The notes beneath the pieces were generated by a model. That model ran no database searches. It saw nothing but the letters and a program-made list of their open reading frames with translations, and was not told the origin of the DNA. From Bifiguratus adelaidae (taxonomy: Eukaryota; Mucoromycota; Endogonomycetes; Endogonales), in the NCBI GenBank assembly GCA_002261195.1, contig MVBO01000007.1, forward strand, positions 227,447 through 291,446: DNA of 64,000 nucleotides. Reading direction: 5' to 3'. The translations under genes and the position numbers were made by a program. Shown piece by piece: positions 33,330 to 43,194 of the stretch; the stretch's first letter is position 1; each line of letters opens with the position of its first letter.

Positions 33330-34127
33330 TTATGAATCCGTCGCCTTGTGTCTTCTCTGCCTTGGTTTCTTGTACACAATCTCTTCGCCTCCTTCCTGAG
33401 CACATGACCATCGAGCCGCCACAAAGAAGTAATCGCTTAAGCGATTCATGAATATGCCGCAAGACGGTGAACAGAGCGGTGTCGGTTGCAAAAGGACATG
33501 AATCCGTCGTTCGGCGCGTCGACAGACAGATCGACAAATGTGTAAATGAGGTGTAGGAGGAGGACCCGACTATGGACATGTCAGTAAGTCATCGTTACAG
33601 TAGACTACTTGCCGGTAAGATGAATCTCGTCAAGGGCGGCAATTGGGCTTCCATCGAATCGATCCATGACTCCAATTGCCCCACAAAATGTCCATCGGGA
33701 TCAAACGCCGTCAAGGCTATAGGCGCCAACCGTCAATCAATGCATTTACGCCACAGACGCCGTGACTTGCCTTGACGTGCATCCGGCCTGTCTGACCGCG
33801 GCGTGGCAATATCCGATCCCACATCCTGTAACAAACACTGAATCTCTTGTAATTGATCCTTTAGAGGTACATGTCGAGGCGTACACTGCTCTCTCGCCAA
33901 CCTACAAGCCTTTAGGACATACGCACTAAACCGACATGCCAACTTGCCCTATGAATGAGCTCAACTCATCCGTCGTGCCTAGTGCTTCAAATACGGCGTC
34001 ATGTTTGACCCGGCGTTCTCCGGTAAACAAGGCCGATGTGCCTAGGCCGGCTTAGATGTGCACTCGGAGGCATGACCTTACCCTTGTCCCCTCCCCGTGT
34101 ATACACCTTGAGGCCACGTGTAAACAT
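33330..34127 (-). CDS. MMAB: Cob(I)alamin adenosyltransferase (PduO/MMAB type)
   Basis: Exons, 5' to 3': 34127-34082, 34041-33948, 33901-33771, 33716-33613 and 33569-33330, for 204 residues. The enzyme makes adenosylcobalamin, the cofactor of methylmalonyl-CoA mutase, normally in mitochondria. Family blocks appear in order: [90 protein letters not shown] and [14 protein letters not shown]. These carry the conserved ATP- and cobalamin-binding residues. There is almost no room for a targeting peptide before KVYTRGG, so a further upstream exon is possible. Three of its four introns start with GC (all GCAAGT); only these give the conserved sequence in frame. Confidence 0.9.
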
Positions 34128-34553
34128 GCCAAGTGAAAGTCACAGGGCCCTGTGGCCACACAGGCGGTTCTAGACTTTGTGATTATTAACCTATTCATAG
34201 GCAGACTTCTATTGCCGTCAGGGACAATGGTCTTGGTATTGTGTCATGATCTATGGATGACTGGAGGGGGAGACGGAGAGGCAGTGGATATCTCTAGTGC
34301 TACAGACAAAAGAGGAGAATGGGAGGGTGCTGATGGATCACCAAATGATCATCCCATCACTTGCGCTATTTGACACACAACTCCCGAGAACAAACAATTT
34401 ACAATGGATTCATTGTACAGTACAGGTGCACCTGAAACAGTCCCTTGATTACTGTCTCCTTTCAAGCTTGGCAACCATCACTTCTTTTTCTCTCTCTCTC
34501 TCTCTTGTATATACTCTAGACACAGCTGGCCTGTTGTTTCCCTTCCTATCTTT
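34128..34553. other. Intergenic promoter region of MMAB and the PH gene
   Basis: About 425 bases between divergent starts. A (CT)n run at 34490-34505 lies about 50 nt before the PH gene start and may be a 5'-UTR or promoter pyrimidine tract. No coding or RNA gene signal was seen. Confidence 0.5.
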
Positions 34554-35567
34554 ATGATGAATCTGGACAACTGCAAGTCGGGCTGGTTACGGCGACGCAG
34601 TAACAAATTGTTGCGAAGTTGGCAGAATTGCTGGTGTGTCTTGTTGGCATCCGAATTGAGGTGCTATGAGGATGAGGTAAGCCGCTCGATGATCTCAATT
34701 GGATGTATGCTCATGACGGCTATACAGTATGCTGCCACGCCGACGTTGACCATCAATTTGCAATCCTATCAAACCATTTCATTGACAGGGAAAGGCGAGA
34801 CATTGGATACCTGGACAATGGTGCCTCATGCCTTGATGGATGATGTCAAACCGGTTACCTTGGCGACGGTGGATGGATCCAGCGCGGTGGAATGGGCTGG
34901 AGCCATTCAATGGCGTCTGGGATCCGTGGTGAATCTGAAACGCGACAAGTCATCCCTCCCGGTAGCTACAATGCCTACGGTTGAGCACGACCTGCGGGAG
35001 CAGGGACAAGATCCCCTTCGACACAGCAGGACGCTTTCGCGCGCAGACAGCGACGTATCCTCCGTGCCTTCACTGGTGAATGGCATGTACGATATCAGCC
35101 TGTTTGATGACTATCGCGGTGCTCGTTCGTGGACGGACGATGAAGAGGAGGACCAACCTCCTTCAACACCGCCGCTAGTCATGCCCGATATCTTGCTCGA
35201 AGCTTCGGCCATGTCCAAGCACCGACGCTCGCGCACACGATCAGGTTCCGAGATAACTCCCTTTAAATACCCGGTAGAACAGAAAGTCCAAGTGGACAAT
35301 GACGAGGCAGCGCACGTGGAGGATGATGTCCGTTATCCACTCGCCTCGACGCTTGACCCCTTTCTGACTGAACCGCCACAGCGCACCATGCAGTCTTTCA
35401 CGCAACGACGCAACATTGCGATTCCACCGATCCATGTCGCATCGCCCAGACGCCAGCCTCTGTACCAAAAACCCAACAGTTACCCTGTCTATGCCACCGC
35501 CAAGAAGGTGCGCTTTGTGCCAACCGTCAAGATTATTGGCCATTCCAACGTCATCCAGTCGGGGTAG
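34554..35567 (+). CDS. Pleckstrin-homology domain protein
   Basis: Exons 34554-34676 and 34728-35567 give 320 residues. A PH domain occupies about residues 6-120. It begins SGWLRRRSNKLLRSWQNCWCVL and LRCYEDE, and ends with the tryptophan helix AVEWAGAIQWRL. The 51-nt intron is in frame without a stop; removing it restores a normal strand order in the PH fold. The remaining 200 residues are disordered, with basic and Ser-rich patches (KHRRSRTRSGSE) and a C-terminal KKVRFVPTVKIIGHSN. Two adjacent ATGs (34554, 34557) are possible starts. It probably binds phosphoinositides at a membrane; I cannot name an orthologue. Confidence 0.8.
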   Translation: MMNLDNCKSGWLRRRSNKLLRSWQNCWCVLLASELRCYEDEVSRSMISIGCMLMTAIQYAATPTLTINLQSYQTISLTGKGETLDTWTMVPHALMDDVKPVTLATVDGSSAVEWAGAIQWRLGSVVNLKRDKSSLPVATMPTVEHDLREQGQDPLRHSRTLSRADSDVSSVPSLVNGMYDISLFDDYRGARSWTDDEEEDQPPSTPPLVMPDILLEASAMSKHRRSRTRSGSEITPFKYPVEQKVQVDNDEAAHVEDDVRYPLASTLDPFLTEPPQRTMQSFTQRRNIAIPPIHVASPRRQPLYQKPNSYPVYATAKKVRFVPTVKIIGHSNVIQSG

Positions 35568-35705
35568 AATGATGATGTCTGATGTGTATATACCCATCCA
35601 TGGGTCCAGAGACCTTTGTTCATGTTGCATTCTCATGATACTCGTTGATCGAGTACAATGCATTGCATATATTTGCGACTAAAACTATCGATATATGTGC
35701 ACAGT

Positions 35706-37220
35706 CTATTTCTCTTGCTTTTGATCCACCACCATGGCGCATATAGCGGCGCCAATGGCCGAACCATCAGGAGCATGCACAAGCTTCAATCGATCCCCAA
35801 ACGAGGCACCAAAGATATCCGCCAAGGCATGTCGTAGCTTTTGCTCCATATTGGGATAATGTTCATAGACGGACCCGGTAAAAGCCACGACGATATCCTC
35901 ATCTTCCTTGGCAAAATGGCGCATGTCGCGACGAATGAGGGCAGCCACGGCGGCCGCCGTCAATACAGCCGTACGGTTTCCAATGGTCTGGACAATGTGT
36001 TGGATGGCAGATAAGTCTTGGTCGGTGGGTTGCGTATCGATGGTATAGTGTTTTCGCAAAATATCAGCAATGTCGTTCAAGTCTTTTGCTCTACACAGCA
36101 TACCGTTTAGATGAACACGCCACGGATATCTTACCACCTACCGTTCAATTTCGCTCATGCGGGCCGTTTCAAAGGACAGAGGCGCTTCCATGCCTCGCGG
36201 CAAGACACCGCCAAACAAGGCACCTTGCTTGACGAAATCATGAATGACCAAACGCACCAATTCACCAATCCACAAGCCCGAAATCATGGTTTCAAAGGGT
36301 TGGAAACCTGGATGGGCGGTTTCCGAGTCGACGATATCGTCGTACTTGGTTCGGGGTAGTTCGGTATCGGATCCCATAATATCCCATTCGGTATTCATGA
36401 TCATCAAATCTTCGGGATCGTGTTGAGCCACAATGTCAGCGGGTAGCTTGATGATATCCTTGACCTTTTCGCAGTTGGCTGCGTTGGATCCGGTACCAGC
36501 AATGACCGAGATGCGGACATGGGGATTCTTGAGGTAGGCGGCGGCGATAAGAGTTCCGACGGTGTCGTTCAAGACAGCATTGACATGAACATTCATCTTT
36601 TGACGCCGAAAAGCGGCGTCCATCATTTCTACCAGGTCATTGCCTTCTACACCTTCAATGACGAATCCCTTGCCCATCCGCAAGCAATTGCCCTTATCGA
36701 TGGCGGTCAAGCTACGAGGCAAAAGAGATGAATCGACAGTCGTCTCAAATGCACTGGGCCTAGACACTTACTTTATGGGAAAACTCCAGGTCACACCCAT
36801 ACTCAACGGCTCTTCGTGACGAACCTGCGCCTCCGAAAACAAGTGAGCCGCCTTCTCGGTGATGAGAACACGAGTCGCATCGGCAATCCAATCAAAGAAG
36901 GCATCCGCTTTACCCGTCTGCAACTCCTTGGTCACCTTTCGCTTCTCCTCAATCAACTCAATCTTGCCGTCACCCAACAACTGGACTGCCGTGATGCGGA
37001 GATTCGTTCCACCCAAGTCCATGGCGAGGTAGGTGCCTTGTTCTTGTCCAGTGGGTAACGCCGTGACGAATGAGGGGATCATGGTCGAGATGGCCTCGCT
37101 GGAGGTACGTAGACCGGTATCGCACTCACCATTCAGACCGGTAATGACTTTTTCAACCTGTTGAGGAGTCAAGTTAAAGGCGCCGTCAAACTGTTTGAGA
37201 AGCGTCTCTTGGGTGGACAT
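35706..37220 (-). CDS. Hexokinase
   Basis: Exons 37220-36772, 36711-36142 and 36090-35706 encode 467 residues, a normal fungal hexokinase length. It phosphorylates glucose and other hexoses in the cytosol. Diagnostic parts are the phosphate-1 loop YLAMDLGGTNLRITAVQL, the substrate motif MGVTWSFPIN, the catalytic VNAVLNDTVGTLIA, the phosphate-2 loop SVIAGTGSNAA, and NTEWDIMGSD. The adenosine motif GDRLKLVHAPDGSAIGAAIC comes near the end. Asparagine of the FPIN motif is completed across the first intron. Whether it is a hexokinase or a glucokinase in specificity cannot be told from sequence alone. Confidence 0.95.
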
Positions 37221-38585
37221 GGTAGAAGGACGTGGGCACAGAAAGTGAGGGAGAGAGAACAAGAGAAACAGAGAGTATGGTATTCGAGGACACACCGAGC
37301 GATAGATTCGAGACCGCGCAGTGATACGAGATGGATAAGACAAAAAGGAATGTTTCGGATCATCGGTCCAGTGAGCCGATGGGAGTAACGCTATGGCCAA
37401 GTGCGACATGGGAAGAATAGGGGTAAGAAGGAGTAGGCACGCACGTGGCGGTTTGCATGGTTGTGCAGCTGTGGGGGCAGCGTTGCAACATCTCCACATG
37501 AAGATGCATTTTGCCTTGCCTGTTTCAGGTCGTGTACGGTAACCATGGGGTACATTCTCCGCTTTCGACCTCTCTCTGCAGGGCCAGACGCACACAAGGA
37601 GTTTTTCAACAGTGGCTTGGTTCTCTTGGACCAATCCTTGGTGTATGTGTGTATTTGTTTTGCTCTCCGTGGTGTCGTCCTTGCACCTTTCTACGAGGCT
37701 AGGACAGTAAAGTATGTGGCGCAGAAAGGCGCCGGAATTTAAGGAACAGAGATCACATGGTCTGGATCTGGTACAACAGAAGCAAGCAAGTATGGCTTGG
37801 CTGTATGGTGAACATCCCCCTTTTTCCTTCCCTCGGCTCTCGGCATATCAGTGAAGCAAGGGCAAGACAAAATGCCCACCTGGACTATGCATGTCTCTCT
37901 AGGGATACTGTAAGCCTATCGTCTAATGTATCAGCCACATTAAATTTCTCGAGAGGAGAGCACAGAGAGTATAGAATATTCCCCAACTGTGGCTGTGAGC
38001 AAATGATAGAACTCCGCTTGTCATGAAACATGGCTTGTTGACCAACTCTGTCAAAAGTCTTAGCTAGCCTCCTTCCTTGGCAGAGCGAAAAATAAAAAAC
38101 AAGCCATCCGCAAAGCGTAAATAAACATCCCCCTCACCCCGGCCTTATTTCACACCGATGGATAATTTTACCTCCCATACCGTGTTGTGCACTGCATCGG
38201 ATCCATGTGTCAGCAATTAGACATAATTTGCGCACACACAATATTCCGGGAGCCCATAGTACCGCATTGGGCCCACCCAAAAGGCGCTGCCGGTAAAACG
38301 AAATCTCCCTTCAACCCCCTTTCTGACACGTGCGCCAAATCGGCAATAACGGCAACAGTGGCAAATATGACTCAGATGCCCCCGCGCCCATGCTTTACCC
38401 GGACGTTTGGAACACACCATGTGGCGGCTGAGGAGTAGCGCTTAAATGATATCCGCGCATTCTGATTGGTTCGTGTCACATCCAAAATTTTCCTTTAAAA
38501 CGGGCCCTTGGCACCTTGGCGTACGGCATCATGTCTCTTTGCGCCCTTGTCTATGTTGCTTACATTTCATATTTCGCCTCATTCC
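37221..38585. other. Long divergent promoter region (hexokinase / receiver protein)
   Basis: The longest gene-free stretch, about 1.36 kb. Three CCCCT stress-response-like elements occur at 37817-37821, 38130-38134 and 38316-38320. An ATTGG (CCAAT box) lies at about 38465-38469, 120 nt before the receiver gene. The open frames inside (for example 37757-38026) show no domain or good start. It is best read as promoter and untranslated sequence. Confidence 0.45.
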
Positions 38586-39173
38586 ATGGCTGCGCAAACG
38601 GGGTTAATCACCCCAGAGGACGAAGAGACTTACATCTTGGTAGACAAGCCCTTGACAACATGGGCCTTGCCTACACCACCCAACACACCGGATACTTTAC
38701 TGATTGAACCATTCGAATCGCTCTCTCTCACCTCTGGTGAATCTCTCCACATCCTTTTGGTCGATGACAATCCACTCAACAATCTATATCTCCAACGCCA
38801 AATTAAAAGACATCCACCTCCGGACGCCTACGAAACCATGTTCATTACCTGTGTGACATCGGGTGAAGCTGCGCTTTCTCATCTCGCTCAACATCATGTG
38901 GATTTGGTGCTCATGGATATCGATATGCCCAAATTGACCGGGCTGGATACAGCCTCCCTCATCCGATCCGGTAAAACATCCACACAACCCGACGCATTCT
39001 CCATCCCATCCACCAATGTCGCCGTGCCTATCATTGCCGTTACGACGCATGATGGCCATGAATGGAACGACAAGATACACAAGGCGGGCATGGATGGGTT
39101 AGTGGTTAAGCCGGTTATCAAGATGGCAGAGGTATGGGAGGTTTATCGCGATGCTAGAGCAGCTCGCGCTTAA
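38586..39173 (+). CDS. Stand-alone response-regulator receiver protein
   Basis: An intronless 195-residue protein; an alternative in-frame ATG at 38553 would add 11 residues. A receiver domain fills residues 58-190: the acidic pair in HILLVDDNPLN, the phospho-acceptor Asp 111 in VDLVLMDIDMPKLTG, the switch threonine in IIAVTTHDG and the conserved lysine in GLVVKPVIK. All catalytic residues are present, so it should take phosphate from a histidine phosphotransfer protein. There is no DNA-binding or kinase domain. The N-terminus holds a proline-rich stretch with TPPNTPD. In fungi such proteins feed osmotic or oxidative stress MAPK pathways; the partner here is unknown. Confidence 0.88.
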   Translation: MAAQTGLITPEDEETYILVDKPLTTWALPTPPNTPDTLLIEPFESLSLTSGESLHILLVDDNPLNNLYLQRQIKRHPPPDAYETMFITCVTSGEAALSHLAQHHVDLVLMDIDMPKLTGLDTASLIRSGKTSTQPDAFSIPSTNVAVPIIAVTTHDGHEWNDKIHKAGMDGLVVKPVIKMAEVWEVYRDARAARA

Positions 39174-39341
39174 CGCCTTTCAGTGTGTACATATACCCTT
39201 TGTAGACGTGTGCTGTTGAACAGTGATCTGTTTGTATTTCTAGGATTTCAATAGATGTAGGAGGGTGCTAGTGTAGAGCCTCCAATATTCTCATCGTGAT
39301 TTTTTATCTTGTAATATACCTTTGCGCAATATGATCTAGAT

Positions 39342-40665
39342 TTAAGCTTCAATCTGTTTCGTCTCTTGGCCTTCTACAAATGGCGTCACCAACATTTGTG
39401 AAAAGGATTTCAGGTCTTCTACGCCACGCACTTCCTTGGTCAACAATGGCATTTTGACCACATGGAAATCTTCGTACAAGTCATAGATTTGATCAAGGTA
39501 CTTTTGCTGCATCTTGTGACGCACCGAACAGTGCTCGCAATTGCTGCCTGGCTTGGGGAATAGAAGCTGATTAACCACAATGTTGTGTGTGTCAATGTGG
39601 TAAGCGGTCAATTCTTGAATCATGCGTTCTGTTTCGTAAAGCGACAAGAATTCGGAGATGCAAACGCACACAAAAGTGGTAATGTTCTACGATGTGTAAG
39701 GAGCAGGCCATGCACGCTTACATCAACTTACGGGATCCTTGAATTGATTATTCACCTCGGTGATGATGGATCGCATCTCCTCCAATTTGACAAACATGTC
39801 TTCTTGATTTGCATTGACACCCATCATGCCAGACATCTGCAAACATTAGCCTTTAGGGGTTGACTTACATTGCCTGACGTACCTGGTTAATCATGGGCCC
39901 AAATCGACCGCTCAAAGCACTAACTTTAGCTAAGGCTTTCTCGAGAACGGATGGAAAGGACAGGAAACGCAAGGTATGACCGGTTGGCGCCGTATCAAAG
40001 ATGATGGTAGAGTATTGCATGGTCTTGACTTGCCTAACAGTGACATCAGCAAGCAGTTGACAAGACCAGGAAAGACTTACTTCATAACCTCCGCAAAGCC
40101 CATGGCCTCATCGACGCCTGGAATAGCAAAAGCAAGATCTTGGAACATGCCTCCCATGCCAGATTGCTGCTCGGCTGCACAACTGTGACGTTAGTCTCTG
40201 AACATGTCATTGCGCGGCTACACTTGCATTGTTCAATCATTTCCTGAATGCTCGAGGTAGGGTCAATTTCCTACAAATGCATGCAACCATCAATATCCTT
40301 GAGACTGTCGCACAAGTAGCGCATGCTTTGCCGCGGACCTACCATGGCATACAAGTTATTGAAACCATTGACCTTGGTCGCCTCTTTGCCAAACTTTTGA
40401 CCGAATGCATCCGAAAGATTGTGAGCTGGATCGGTAGAGATAAGCAAAACACTCTCGCGCTTCTTGGCTAATTGAATGGCCAAAGAACAAGAGGTCGTTG
40501 TCTTGCCTAGTGGACACCATGTGAGCAGTCCATCCTTTCGACTGTTGAAATGAACCTACCGACGCCTCCTTTACCACCAACAAAGATCCAATGTAAAGAG
40601 TCTTGGTCAATGATGTTTTGTAGAGTAGGTTCGAGTGGTTGCAGATCGTCGTCCATGTCTGCCAT
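39342..40665 (-). CDS. GET3: GET3/ArsA-type ATPase for tail-anchored proteins
   Basis: Exons, 5' to 3': 40665-40560, 40506-40343, 40270-40228, 40174-40081, 40033-39883, 39836-39732 and 39686-39342, for 335 residues. Get3 carries tail-anchored membrane proteins to the ER Get1/2 receptor. The deviant P-loop GGKGGVGKTTTSC spans the first intron. Switch I is [18 protein letters not shown], switch II is [18 protein letters not shown], and the zinc cysteines sit in [11 protein letters not shown] methionine-rich client-binding stretch ([18 protein letters not shown]) is present. Intron 3 (40175-40227) begins with GC (AAT|GCAAGT): using the nearby GT would break the frame. It is convergent with the receiver gene. 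Confidence 0.95.
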
Positions 40666-41027
40666 GCTAAGGAAGGTTCTAGTGGAGTGAGATGGAACGC
40701 AAAGACGAATTCAGGTCGTCATTGTCTGTTGAGGGTGGGTTTGTGGGCTATGCAGCGTAATCCTGGCTGCTTTTATACAAGCCATTCTCTCGTAAGGTCA
40801 GAGCATGTGCCATATCAGGGACGCGTGTCTGACGGGCGAGGGCGGATCCATGCGCTCTACGTGCCCTTGTTGCGTGTCCCTTCTTGCCTAGTTCCACTAA
40901 ATCCGATTGGATGACAATGGACGCGTCAGGTGTGACTGTTTAGGTAACTGCGCTCGGACTGACATGATGCGCATCGCGAAACGGAATAAATAGGCCATGG
41001 TGGAGTGGATGGAAGGCATTGACCATC
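40666..41027. other. Divergent promoter region GET3 / SDR gene
   Basis: About 360 bases with no coding signal. It contains ACGCGT elements at about 40821-40826 and 40920-40925; these are MluI-box-like, but no function is shown. Confidence 0.4.
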
Positions 41028-42024
41028 ATGGCATTCAAGTGGACAACCACTGCTGAAGAAATTACGGAAGCGTACAATGTGAATTTGAAGGGCAATGTAG
41101 CCATCGTCACGTAAGTGTAAGGAATTACCGTACGATTTCCAAAAACTCAATCGCATGGTTAGCGGAGCCAATTCGGGTATCGGTACCGAGACTGCTCGGG
41201 TTCTGGCATTGCGTGGGGCTCGAGTCATTATCCCTTGCCGAACCATGGAAAAGGCAGAAGGTGCCATCACAGAGATCAAGAAAAGCGTGCCCAATGCAGA
41301 CATGATTCCCATGCAATTGGAACTCGGTGACTTGTCTTCTGTACGCTGCTTTGCCAAGGCCTTCTTGGGTCTCAACCTTCCCCTACACATCCTCATCAAC
41401 AATGCCGGCATCATGGCTTGCCCGAAATCGTACACCAAGGACGGCTTCGAAACACAATTTGGCGTCAATCATCTGGGTCATTTTCTTCTCGTTGCTTTAC
41501 TGACCGATCGGCTAAAGGCCAGTGCTCCCTCACGTATTGTCATTGTCAGCTCATGCGGCAACGCACAAATGGCGCCACGCGAAGGCATCGATTTCGATGA
41601 TTTGCCAGCTAACAAGCAATACAATTCCTTTCGACGGTATGGTGAATCCAAACTCGCCAACGTTTGGCATGCCAAAGAGCTTCAACGTCAATTCGACGCC
41701 GAAAGTGTCGATATCACCGTCACTAGTCTACATCCTGGCGCTATCCGCACTAATCTACAGAGATCTACTGGATTGGCGGAATTTTGGGATTTCGTCAAGA
41801 CCGGCAGTCACTGGGGATCCATGCTTGAGGAGATGAGAAAGATCAAGACGATTGGTCAAGGTGCATCGACAAGTGTGTTTTGCGCGGTATCACCAGATGT
41901 CATCAAAGGCGAATATTATGCGGACAACAAGGTCAACCGCAATCTTCTCCATGAGGAAGCCGATAACTTGGACAAGGCAAGGACGTTATGGAAGGTGTCT
42001 GAGCAGATGGTTGGCCTGGTGTGA
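41028..42024 (+). CDS. Short-chain dehydrogenase/reductase (retinol dehydrogenase/WWOX-like)
   Basis: Exons 41028-41110 and 41163-42024 encode 314 residues. It is a classical NADP(H)-type SDR: cofactor motif TGANSGIG (completed across the intron), basic RVIIPCRTMEKA after strand 2, NNAGIMACP, catalytic serine in IVIVSSCGN, and the active-site YGESK with LANVWHAKEL. SLHPGAIRTNLQR follows. The layout resembles the retinol-dehydrogenase/WWOX-oxidoreductase group common in fungi, whose substrates are mostly unknown. No signal peptide or membrane helix is visible, so it is probably cytosolic. Confidence 0.92.
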
Positions 42025-42218
42025 TAGATGTGACCTCTAATGCCGCTGAAGATTCGTAGACGAATATAATTAATGAATTTGTGCTTAAGGTTGATCAGTA
42101 CTGCGTGAAGGCAAGCAGTGATTGGGCCAAGAGACGCCATGGCCAACTCATTTATCACTCGGCGGCATACCAAAATATAAAGGACAAACGAGACACGCAT
42201 GCTCATCATCTAGCTTGC

Positions 42219-42678
42219 ATGTCTGTTTGCTGGTATTTCTCCTTTCTTACGATGTTCGTGCTCGCAGCAGGCGACACGACGACCGTTGCGCAGCCAGAGG
42301 CAACATTGACCAGTGTATCTTCGAGTACACAGTTGAGCTCGACAACCATTCCAATGGTCACTGTGTCGGCTAAACCAACCACAGTGACATATGACACTAG
42401 GGTTTCTCAGTTACCCACCCCTTTCTTCGTGACACAATGGACAGAAACGCCCAGAAGTGTACCGGCCAGCTACATTCAAAGTTTGTTAAACTTGCAGAAT
42501 GGTACGGCTATTGGTGAAGGATTGTTTAGTTTCACCCCAGGACCACTCCCCACGTAAGTGTGGAACGCCCGTACATCCCGCTTGTATTTCTAACCTAGTG
42601 TGATGTAGTGCTACAAACGATACTGCGCATTTGTTTGACTTCGCTACGAGCACCACCCAGCCTACGTCCACCATCTGA
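42219..42678 (+). CDS. Small secreted Ser/Thr-rich protein
   Basis: Exons 42219-42553 and 42609-42678 give 134 residues. A signal peptide is clear (SVCWYFSFLTMFVLAAG). The mature part is over 30% Ser/Thr, with TTVAQPEATLTSVSSSTQL-like runs and two N-x-T sites (QNGTAI, ATNDTA). It has no cysteine pattern after the signal, no GPI-type tail and no known domain. It is likely an O-mannosylated wall or secreted protein. The intron joins in phase and both sides share composition, which supports the model. Confidence 0.6.
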
Positions 42679-42738
42679 AGCTTAATTTACCCGAATTAGG
42701 CATCACCAAACGTCAGAAGGCGAACACAAACATTCAAC

Positions 42739-43110
42739 ATGGACCAAGAAAATCTCCGAAGAGAGTTTCACGAGACGGTAGATGCCCTCCGTAGTAAAGA
42801 AACACTTCTCCACAGATGTATAGATACAACGTGCGTATTATAAATCGAGACATAGGCAGGTTATTCTGTCAGGAGTGGTTGCAAGACCTTTGACATGTGC
42901 ACCCTCTGCAGCAGCAAGACAGATGAAAAGTAATGTTTGTTTGCCCAAGTTGGCTCGTGAATCCTTATTTGGGGAATTTGGTCGTTTAGGAAGGCCATTC
43001 AAGGTTTAAAACAGAGGATCGGACTGACAGAGATCCCAATCGAGACAATTAGGTGCATATTCAAATTATCGCGATTGGAATTGTGCCTTGACCATCCCCT
43101 TGATGGCTGA
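42739..43110 (+). CDS. Small spliced gene of unknown function (89 residues)
   Basis: Three exons, 42739-42830, 42873-42929 and 42990-43110, join in phase with introns of 42 and 60 nt (GTGCGT...TGTCAG and GTAATG...GTTTAG). The product starts MDQENLRREFHETVDALRS, an amphipathic helix, has a cysteine cluster CKTFDMCTLC in the middle, and ends with helical IPIETIRCIFKLSRLELCL. I recognise no family. The C-x6-C-x2-C spacing could hold a metal or a disulfide. No single frame here exceeds 100 nt or so, so simple ORF scans would miss it. Evidence is splice logic only. Confidence 0.45.
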
Positions 43111-43194
43111 ACGCCCTTGGAGCGCCTTGTTTCCAAGGACAGCTTGATACGTCTATACTAATATATCTTTTGTTCTACGGCCTCATATTCTGTC

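Noticed and set aside
37757-38026. Plus-strand 89-codon frame in the hexokinase promoter
   Set aside because: Low-quality composition, no domain, no introns in phase; expected by chance in 1.36 kb.
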